This document shows positions 5,535 through 13,300 of a stretch of 14,861 nucleotides of DNA, piece by piece. The notes beneath the pieces were generated by a model, which saw only the letters and a program-made list of their open reading frames with translations, made no database searches and was not told where the DNA came from. Positions within the stretch are counted from its first letter, which is position 1, and each line of letters opens with the position of its first letter. The position numbers and the translations under genes were made by a program. The stretch covers positions 18,086 to 32,946 of the forward strand of contig DLOQ01000170.1 in NCBI GenBank assembly GCA_002479655.1, written 5' to 3'. Source of the DNA: Lachnospiraceae bacterium UBA7480. Its GTDB lineage: Bacteria; Bacillota; Clostridia; Lachnospirales; Lachnospiraceae.

Positions 5535-8036
5535 ATGAAGAAAAATGAAAAAAAACAGCAGAAAATACAGGTAATCCCTAAGAACACAATCCAGACATTG
5601 ATACCATTCGAGTGTGCTTATCCGGATGGGATCATTCAGATTGACAAGAATACGTTTTCAAAGATGTATCGTTTTCTGGATGCCAATTTTATAGTGGAGA
5701 ATGAAGCAAAGCAGGAAGAGGTTCTGCTGAATTTTCAAAAATTCATTAATTCGATCCCGGATAATATCACATTGCAGCTTGTGCTTATAAACAAATTGAT
5801 TTCTAATGCGGAGATGCAGTCAAAATTTTTTATCCGCAAGACAGGCGATAAGTATGATCATTATCGTGACGAGTACAACAAGATCATTAATGATAAGATC
5901 AAAGAAGGAAAAAATAATATCCAGAAAGAAAAGTATTTTATCCTGACCGTTAAAAGTGAGGATTATGATTCTTGTTCTTCATCTTTGCTTGCGTTGGAAA
6001 CCGGTATGCAGGACATTTTCAAGCTGCTCAATAAAGATGGTTTTAAGGAAGTAGGCATTATCGAAAGATTAAACATTATGCATGACATCATGAACAAAAA
6101 GGAAGCATCGGAAGAACTCTTATTTGAGAACAAATATAAAAAATATATGACCGGCGATCCGGTCAAACCATTAGATACAGCGGCAATGAAGCGTTCAGGG
6201 ACGACAGTTAAAAATTTGATTGCGCCGGCAGCATACCGGAAGATCATGCAGGATAATTGTATTCAGTTAGCCGAAGATCGATTTTGCCGTTCTTTGCAGT
6301 TTACGGAGATGCCCATGTCATTAAACGCGATCTTTTTGACTAATATCACAAATGTTCCTTGTGAAATGGTATGTATCGTGAATCTGGCATCCGTGCCGAA
6401 GAAAAAAGCGATCAACATGGTCAAATTCCAAAACAATTCAGTAAAAGCTGATGTGATCAAGGAAAGCCAGCGTGCCTTAAAGAATGGTTATGATCCCAGT
6501 CTGATGAATGAAGATCTTATGCAGCAACAGGAAGAAGCTAGAGAGCTTCGTAATGATGTTGTGATCGGCGGCAAAAAACTCTTTTACACAACTATTTCCG
6601 TATCGCTATTTGATGAAAGCGTTGATTTGCTGAAAAACAGTCTTGAGCTGTTTGAGATGAAGTGTGCAAATGAAAGTTTAAAACCTAATCCATTGATTGG
6701 TTCACAGGAAAGAGGCTTTAAAAATGCCATGTGTACGGGACAGGTATTCAATACATTGGATTATCTTCTTTCTTCAGACAGCATCTGCGCATTAAATCCG
6801 TTCAATATTCAGGAGATCAGCGATAAGGGTGGTCATTTCTATGGAATCAATTTGGTTTCAAAAAATATGATCATGTGCAACCGGAAGAGGTTATCAGTTG
6901 CAAATGGATTGATATTCGGGCAGTCAGGTTCCGGTAAATCCTTTATTACAAAGGGCGAGATCATCCCGAACCTTCTTGACGGCAACGATGACGTTATCAT
7001 TCTTGATCCGGAAAATGAATATGCTGTGGTGGCAGAGAAGCTCGGCGGTATCGTGATCGATCTGAAAACCAAGACAAATATCCATATCAATCCATGTGAT
7101 ATGTCTATGGAGTATGACGAACCGGAAGCAGATCCGCTTACTGAGAAATGTGATTACCTTGTTGGTCTGGTAGAAAGCATTATGGGTAAAGGACGTGAAT
7201 GTAATTCCTTTGAGGTCAATGTGATCCATCGTGCGGCAAGCAGGATGTATGAGCCCTATATTGCCGAAATGGACAGGCGGCGCGAAGAGGGCATAAAACA
7301 GAATATGGATGTTGATATAATGCCGACACTGGTGGATTTTTATAACTGTCTGCTGGAAGATAATTCACCGGAAGGTAATAAGGTTGCTATGGCGATCGAA
7401 CCATACTGCATCGGTAACTATAATATTTTTGCGTACCGGACTAATATTGATACATCCAATCGTTTTGTTGTTTATAACCTGTTATATCTGCCGGACAAAA
7501 TGAACGAAATGGCTATGAAGGTATGTCTTGCATCTATCTGGAATAAGATCGTTAAGAATCGGGAAAACAACACAAAGAACGGAACAGATAAGGCTGTATG
7601 GGTATATCTTGATGAGTTCCATCTGTTTTTTCAAACGGAAAGTTCGGCAGAAACGATCAAGGCTTATTTCAAACGTGTTCGTAAATACAATGGCATAATG
7701 ACAGGCATTACGCAGGATGCGGATGATCTTCTCCGGATTCCGTCAGGACTTGCAATGTATCGTAATTCTGGATTCAAGCTGATTTTGAAACAAGAAGAAA
7801 GTGCAAGGCAGTCCTTAAAAAAACTTTTATCCTGTTCTGATAGCATGATTGAGAATCTGAATAAGACCAGCGGTATTGGACTGATTGATAATAATCAATC
7901 TTTAGTGCCATTTAATTATCGTCTGTCTAATGATACTGAGATTTATCAAATGATCTCGACCAATCCGAATGACGAAAGCCAACGGAAAGAAGCGGTGGAG
8001 GGCGAAGAGACAGATTTTAAATCAGCGGAGCGGTAG
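5535..8036 (+). CDS. VirB4/TraE-like conjugal transfer ATPase (CD1110-like)
   Basis: VirB4-type ATPases sit at the inner face of the membrane and power assembly and transport in type IV secretion. This 833-aa protein has an N-terminal docking region beginning around residue 15 (IPKNTIQTLIPFECAYPDGIIQIDKNTFSKMYRF), which resembles the CD1110-family start. The RecA-like motor begins near 430 (YGINLVSKNMIMCNRKRLSVANGLIFGQSGSGKS in outline). Walker A is GQSGSGKS (462-469), followed by VIILDPENEY. Walker B is VWVYLDE with Asp693-Glu694, and GITQDADDLL (about 724-733) holds the sensor Gln727. Length fits the family (about 800). The ATG is preceded by AAAGGAG. It is the first gene of a five-gene operon. 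The PrgI-like gene that usually precedes such ATPases is missing, and non-coding DNA is found instead. Function as a T4SS ATPase is secure; the exact family name is from memory. Confidence 0.93.
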   Translation: MKKNEKKQQKIQVIPKNTIQTLIPFECAYPDGIIQIDKNTFSKMYRFLDANFIVENEAKQEEVLLNFQKFINSIPDNITLQLVLINKLISNAEMQSKFFIRKTGDKYDHYRDEYNKIINDKIKEGKNNIQKEKYFILTVKSEDYDSCSSSLLALETGMQDIFKLLNKDGFKEVGIIERLNIMHDIMNKKEASEELLFENKYKKYMTGDPVKPLDTAAMKRSGTTVKNLIAPAAYRKIMQDNCIQLAEDRFCRSLQFTEMPMSLNAIFLTNITNVPCEMVCIVNLASVPKKKAINMVKFQNNSVKADVIKESQRALKNGYDPSLMNEDLMQQQEEARELRNDVVIGGKKLFYTTISVSLFDESVDLLKNSLELFEMKCANESLKPNPLIGSQERGFKNAMCTGQVFNTLDYLLSSDSICALNPFNIQEISDKGGHFYGINLVSKNMIMCNRKRLSVANGLIFGQSGSGKSFITKGEIIPNLLDGNDDVIILDPENEYAVVAEKLGGIVIDLKTKTNIHINPCDMSMEYDEPEADPLTEKCDYLVGLVESIMGKGRECNSFEVNVIHRAASRMYEPYIAEMDRRREEGIKQNMDVDIMPTLVDFYNCLLEDNSPEGNKVAMAIEPYCIGNYNIFAYRTNIDTSNRFVVYNLLYLPDKMNEMAMKVCLASIWNKIVKNRENNTKNGTDKAVWVYLDEFHLFFQTESSAETIKAYFKRVRKYNGIMTGITQDADDLLRIPSGLAMYRNSGFKLILKQEESARQSLKKLLSCSDSMIENLNKTSGIGLIDNNQSLVPFNYRLSNDTEIYQMISTNPNDESQRKEAVEGEETDFKSAER

Positions 8037-8066
8037 GACAGTATATTTGCTTGAAGATATTTTTAA

Positions 8067-8083
8067 AAAAAACTGGGTTTTTT
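8067..8083 (+). promoter_or_regulatory. A/T-rich hairpin between the ATPase and 63-aa genes
   Basis: AAAAAAC, loop TGG and GTTTTTT pair over 7 bp in the 68-bp gap after the ATPase stop. The stem is almost all A-U and ends in its own T-run, so it would terminate only weakly. It could lower expression of the downstream genes relative to the ATPase. Confidence 0.3.
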
Positions 8084-8104
8084 CAGTGTTTGTGGGAGAA
8101 AGAT

Positions 8105-8296
8105 ATGAGAGTGGTGCTAAAACCGGATAACGAGCAGAAATTTTTAAATGACACGGCATATCTGGAATTAAGTGGAGATGAGATCGATTTCTGTTTAGGT
8201 TCGACGCTGACAGAAGCGGGAAAAATATGTCGTCAGATTGCAGCAAAGATAAATGTGGGCTCTTTGAGAAAAGCAGGATGTCAGCTTGGAGTATGA
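8105..8296 (+). CDS. Small unknown protein, 63 aa
   Basis: I do not recognise this protein. The sequence begins MRVVLKPDNEQKFLND and continues with LSGDEIDFCLGSTLTEAGKI, ending KAGCQLGV. It is soluble, with beta then helical character. I chose the ATG at 8105 because GGAG (8095-8098) lies six bases upstream. The same frame extends back to a TTG at 8051, but that start has no good ribosome binding site. Its stop (8294-8296) is two bases from the preferred start of the next gene, and the next gene's ribosome binding site lies inside this gene, so the two are probably translated together. A partner or regulator of the GGDEF-like protein is possible, by position only. Confidence 0.65.
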   Translation: MRVVLKPDNEQKFLNDTAYLELSGDEIDFCLGSTLTEAGKICRQIAAKINVGSLRKAGCQLGV

Positions 8297-8298
8297 TT

Positions 8299-9621
8299 AT
8301 GTTCGGAAAAAAATTAAAAAAGAAGATGACGGGAGCTGAAGCTTCAAAGTCTTTAGAGGAAAAAATTGAGCAGCTTACACAACTTGCATATTTTGATACA
8401 AAAACCGGAATCAAAAACCGCAATTCATTCATTCGCGACTACCAAAACTTAAATACACCTGCGTGTATCATTGCACTTTCAATTAATGTTGAGAAGATCA
8501 ATATCCTTTTCGGCAAAGATAAAGGTGATGAGATGCTGGCAAAAGCGGCAGCTGAATTTGAAAAAATATATCCTGATATCTACCGGATCGGCGGCGAAAA
8601 ATTCAATATTCTCATAAAAAAGGAAGATTTTGACGAAACAGTTCTGAAAGAAGTGTATGAACGACTGCGTGCGCAGATGAAAAATGACAGTATGTACTAT
8701 GACATATATTATGGAATTGCATTTGAGGATGAAGAAGAATATCTGTATGAAAAAAGAAAACTCCTTGATATTGCTGTTGAACGAATGTTTAAGGATAAAA
8801 GCGTAAAGCGCCCTAAGAATAAAAACATCCAAAAGCTCATTGAAGAAAATGAACGATTGATAAGGCTGCAGGAAGATAATAATAAGCTGCGGGAAAAGGT
8901 GGAAAAGGGCAGAGCGGTCTCACAGATCAAATTGGAAGAAGCTTTATATGCTCAGCTGGAAATCTTGAAAAAACAGGTTGAAGTGAAAAAGGCTAATAGA
9001 GCAAAAAGGGAGATCGTGAAAGAGCTCACCAATGTGCAGTCAGATAATGTTATTCCTTTCACCCAGATGGAGAGCGGAGATGTCAGGGAAACAGAGCAGG
9101 ATAAAAAACTTGTAACAATGTGGTGGAACGAACAGCATATGACATTCATAGAGCGAAACAACTTCCGTGATATAACTATAAAAATCTATCCGACAGAATT
9201 TCTGCCGCCGCCACGGACGGTTCCTGTCCTTGTCATTATTGATGATGGAATTGAATATAAACTTTTTTCAGGAACGAATGTAGCTTGCGGAACCTGCGGA
9301 ACGGTCCTGAATGTATCAGGTAGATTCCTTAAAAATGGAATGTTTTCAACGCTTATCAGTTTTGAAGATGCCGCTGTCGAAAAGACGGTAGAAGCGGATG
9401 ATATGGTGCAGCATAAAGGGTTGTTTACACCCTGCTGTTTCGGAAAAAGGATAGGGGATGCAAAGATCTATCCTATCAAAACCAATGTGACAGGTCTTTG
9501 CGACAGCTGTGTTGTTTATGAATCCGGAGAATTGAAATTATCACACGGCACGGAAACGATCGGGGATATAAGCTATAGTTTTGTTTTGGAAAAAGACCGT
9601 TTTTGTGCTGAAAAAAATTAA
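8299..9621 (+). CDS. Degenerate GGDEF-domain protein with coiled coil and CxxC pairs
   Basis: Residues 28-170 follow the GGDEF fold. QLAYFDTKTGIKNRNSFI (28-45) matches the usual LAYHDxLTGLPNR start. FGKDKGDEML (71-80) matches the YGHxxGD helix, and YRIGGEKFNIL (95-105) occupies the signature site. YDIYYGIAF and LLDIAVERMFKDK correspond to the closing strand and helix. The signature is GGEKF, and the metal-binding Asp positions before it read ALSINVEKIN, so diguanylate cyclase activity is unlikely. Residues 175-245 form a charged coiled coil. The C-terminal part (270-440) is beta-rich with C330xxC333, C379-C380 and C401xxC404, which could bind zinc. I chose the ATG at 8299 because GGAG lies seven bases before it. 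The longer frame from 8227 has no clear ribosome binding site. There is no signal peptide or membrane helix. It may act as a GTP or c-di-GMP sensor or as a scaffold in the operon; this is inference. Confidence 0.75.
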   Translation: MFGKKLKKKMTGAEASKSLEEKIEQLTQLAYFDTKTGIKNRNSFIRDYQNLNTPACIIALSINVEKINILFGKDKGDEMLAKAAAEFEKIYPDIYRIGGEKFNILIKKEDFDETVLKEVYERLRAQMKNDSMYYDIYYGIAFEDEEEYLYEKRKLLDIAVERMFKDKSVKRPKNKNIQKLIEENERLIRLQEDNNKLREKVEKGRAVSQIKLEEALYAQLEILKKQVEVKKANRAKREIVKELTNVQSDNVIPFTQMESGDVRETEQDKKLVTMWWNEQHMTFIERNNFRDITIKIYPTEFLPPPRTVPVLVIIDDGIEYKLFSGTNVACGTCGTVLNVSGRFLKNGMFSTLISFEDAAVEKTVEADDMVQHKGLFTPCCFGKRIGDAKIYPIKTNVTGLCDSCVVYESGELKLSHGTETIGDISYSFVLEKDRFCAEKN

Positions 9622-9632
9622 AGGAGAAAGTT

Positions 9633-10289
9633 ATGGAAAAGTATGAAGAAAAACTGTATGAACCGGAAGAACAGATTAAGATTTTTGCGGAATGCATCAG
9701 ACAGACGGAATTTAAAAATACGATTGTTAGTGCAGTTTTGGAAGAAGTGCGCATGGAAGATCATTCCATTAAAAATCGAATCGAAATTAACAAACATGTA
9801 AGTCAAAAACCATCGGTACATGTTGAAGTTACACAGAAATATTCCTATGTCACCTTGGTGTATGAGCTGGAAAAAGACAGGGAACTGTTGACAATAAGAA
9901 ATTATTTTGACCTGTTTATCAAAAAAACAAGCGAACTCTTTTTACAGACTGATAATCAATCAAAAAGCAATAGTCTGTATATGTTCACTCTTAGCCTTGT
10001 CCATGAGGATGTAGAAAAGGGGATATCTTACTCCCTTATGCTGATTGATCCTGTTTTTGCTGCAAAAGAAGGAAATAAACTTATGTTTTGTTTTGAAACG
10101 GAAAACACGTCATTTGCGGTCGAAGGAATTGATTACTACGGAATCGAACAGGAACTGCAGTATGATGAGGCAAAACATCAAAAAGAGATAGAACTTGCAA
10201 ATAAAAAGCAAAAGAAGGAAGAAGAGACTTTGGAAGAACTTGGTATGGATGATTATACTGGGTATGATACCGGGGCGGAAGATGACTAA
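9633..10289 (+). CDS. Unknown 218-aa protein with acidic tail
   Basis: I do not recognise this protein. The start has a clear AAAGGAG site, 11 bases after the stop of the GGDEF-like gene. Residues 1-170 look alpha/beta with several strands (SVHVEVTQKYSYVTLVYELE at 61-80, YMFTLSLVHEDV at 116-127, YSLMLIDPVF at 133-142, LMFCFETE at 150-157). Residues 172-203 are a charged helix, probably a coiled coil, and the end is acidic (GMDDYTGYDTGAEDD). It has no signal peptide or membrane helix. A cytoplasmic adaptor or chaperone for the giant protein encoded 12 bases downstream would fit the size, acidity and position. There is no family evidence for this. Confidence 0.75.
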   Translation: MEKYEEKLYEPEEQIKIFAECIRQTEFKNTIVSAVLEEVRMEDHSIKNRIEINKHVSQKPSVHVEVTQKYSYVTLVYELEKDRELLTIRNYFDLFIKKTSELFLQTDNQSKSNSLYMFTLSLVHEDVEKGISYSLMLIDPVFAAKEGNKLMFCFETENTSFAVEGIDYYGIEQELQYDEAKHQKEIELANKKQKKEEETLEELGMDDYTGYDTGAEDD

Positions 10290-10301
10290 AGGGGTGATCG
10301 T
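10290..10301 (+). promoter_or_regulatory. Extended Shine-Dalgarno site of the giant gene
   Basis: GGGGTGATC before the ATG at 10302 pairs with 16S rRNA through GGTGATC, the downstream part of the consensus AAGGAGGTGATC. The other genes here use AAGGAG/GGAG cores. This site decides the start of the giant frame. Confidence 0.6.
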
Positions 10302-13300
10302 ATGGCATTGACGAATGAGACAAGAAATTTTTATGGAATAACAAAGTTTATATCTTATCAGTTTGAAAATCTGGCAGAACGGATCATTGCTGAAAACAAT
10401 AAAGCGGCAAACCAAAACCACACTGATTATTTTGAGCAAATGTCGGCAGATAACATTAAAAATCAGTCGGTGGAACAGGCTAAATATCTGTCCAAATGGG
10501 ATGATGCACATAGAGAGGCACAGAAAGAGTATGAACAGGCAAATACATCAGTTCTGAATCTGCAGGCTTCTTATGATGCTTACAAAAGAGTTGATACATC
10601 CGGTATGGACAGTATTGCTTTTGCACAACATCAACAGCAGATGGCTGATGCGGAGAGGCTTTTACATAATGCTCAATATAAATGCGATGTAATACAAAAG
10701 CAGTTGAACAGTCAGACCATGCAGTATTCCTTCAAGAGCAGAGAAGAAATGGATGAAGCTGTTGACACAATGAATATATATTTACGGGATGCCGGATTGC
10801 CGCCCATGCGTTATGAAAGCAATCGGGATGCCGGGACTTTTAACGGACAGTGGGTATTGCAGTGCCCGTCCGTCTATTCCACTGCCATGGAAAAGGCTTA
10901 TGAGTCTGCGGCAAACCGTCCGGTGGAATATTACCAGCCGCTTGCAGTGGATCAGCATGCCAGACAGGATGAATCATGGGCGGTACAAGCTATGGCGAGG
11001 AATCCTATATTAAGTGTGACTAGTGGTCCCAATATGCCGGGTATTGATGTTATTACAAGAAAAATGCAGGAATTGGATCGAATCGTGACCGGCAAAGCAT
11101 TTGAAGATGGTAGAGAAGCCTTTCATTCCATTGTGGTGGCCCCAATCGCTCATGAATCGGTCAGAGATTCAGAGTATGCGTCTATTTTAAATAATATTTC
11201 TAATGCAGACAGTAAAATCGACCATATCAACAGCTTATATGCAGATGTGCTGCAGCAGGCAGAATTTTACAGTACGGATTTTAAAAATAACTTTGATTTG
11301 ATGAAGTCGATTAGAAATCAGTCGGAAGATGATTATAACAATATTCGGCAGGCGGTCGGTGTGCTGAATACTGGCAATGACGTTCGTGATTTTGATGCCG
11401 AGCAGTATGCCCGGATAGTTTTTGGTGAAACTGCGCAAAACGGCATTGATAAAGCAACTGCAGAAATGAAAGCAAAATATGGTTATCAGGATGTTGTTGA
11501 TCCTAAAACCGGAAAGATCGATTTTGAAAAATCAGAACAAATCGCATATAAAACGCTAGAAAGTGCAAAGGAAAAATATTCAAGTGAAATAGAAGCGGAA
11601 AAAGAAAAGTACATAGAAAATGCGCTCGGCGGACATTCCATTGACGATCTGAATGAACTGCGGGCTGCCAAGGGCGCAAAAAAGTTTTCCGCTATGTATG
11701 ATAAAGATAATAGTGGTTTAACAGCTGTTGATTTAAACCGTATCAACAGGGATCTTCTTTTGGCAAATAAAATCCGGCTTGTTGATAAGAATGGAAATAC
11801 ACTTTTCAGAAAAAATGGAAGTCTGGATATTAAACGATTGGAAAAATCCGGCATTAAATATATGCATCTGATTGGTAAGGATGGTAACCCCATGACGAAG
11901 GAAGAATTTGAACTCCTAAAAAAAATGGGACAAAAAGATGCAGGATATTTTACGCAAAACATTGGGAAGATAGCTGCTTACGGCGGGGGATTCATTGCCA
12001 AGATGAGTAAAGAGGATCAGGATTATTCATGGGCAAATGAAATAATGTCCGCGACAAGATTTGGAAAAAATACATATCAAACATTGGTAGAAGCTAAAAA
12101 ACTCGCTGCCAGCGGCGCCGGAAGGTTCGAATATAAACCTGAACGGCTGCGTGCGGCAATGGATCGGGCGAAGGCAAGAACAGCCAATAGACGAAAAGTT
12201 AAACAGACGAAGCATGATTTAAAGAAAAGCAATTCAAAACCTAAAATAATATCAGATGAAAAAATAAAAGGATATGCACAGAAAGAAGAAATACGAATAG
12301 TCAAAGAGGATCGTTTTCAGAAGGCATATGACTCTATGAAGAAAAGAGTCAAAGAACAGCTGAAGAGAACACGATTAGGACGCGGTGTTCTTAAGACTGG
12401 CGAAAAAGCGGGAAATATGTTCCGGCTGATAAATGACATTTCTATCCAAATTCATGAAATGCTGGCCAAGCTTGCCGCATCCATTATTCCTGCCACTGCG
12501 GAGGTGTTGGGGATCATCTTATTGGTATTATTTGGAGTTTCTTTTGTTATAGTTCTTACATCAAGCATTGCGGGACTTCTTGATGCAGATGCGGTAGATA
12601 AAACAGTGATCTATCATCTTTACGAAGACTTGAAAATGGAGGAAGATGCATGGCTGGATTCGCTTGTGGAAACTGCGGGTAATGGGACGCTGTGGGAGTA
12701 TCGGTATGATTTCCGGTACGGAAAGTATTATCAGTACAGCGATAGCACAAGCGTTGATTGGATGGGGATTACAACTGTTACGGCAAGCGGATTTGGTAAA
12801 TATATTTCCCATTTGGAACATACGACCGGCGGCAGGGTAAGATTTGAAGCTGACGGAAGCGGTGTGACCGGTAAGGTATATATGAATCCCTTCGATTTTT
12901 ATCCGTTGGATAAAAATAATGTAGAAAAAGAAGCGAGCGGATATGATGGAGGTTCATCCCTCACATTGGTTGCCAATATGACGGATAACGCACATGATGC
13001 AAACAATAACGGCATTATAGAACCCGAAGAACATATTTTTGGAGCTAAAGGTGGCGGACATACGAGCAACATTAAAGACATCCTTTGCATGATGGATATT
13101 GCCATGCAGTTTGACACGACCGGTTCCGGAACATTGACATCAAGCGTAACGCAGGTTAATCTGGAGAACTTTTTTTCCGAGGCGGTAACCAGCATCAAAG
13201 CAATCGGATTGGGTATCTCAACGATATGGGATGGAGAAGCGCTGGGCAAATGGGCTGACTGCGTGGAAGGACATGATACGGTCAGTTATTATCATCTGGT

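Noticed and set aside
8227..8298. Earlier start for the GGDEF-like protein at 8227
   Set aside because: It would overlap the 63-aa gene by 70 bases and has only a weak upstream purine run. The ATG at 8299 has GGAG at a seven-base spacing.
8022..8432. Minus-strand open frame of 136 codons across the 63-aa gene
   Set aside because: It overlaps three better supported plus-strand genes and their ribosome binding sites, and shows no recognisable motif.
11486..11962. Minus-strand open frame of 158 codons
   Set aside because: It is antisense to the giant gene, Ser/Phe-rich as expected from reading the opposite strand of coding DNA, with no separate support.
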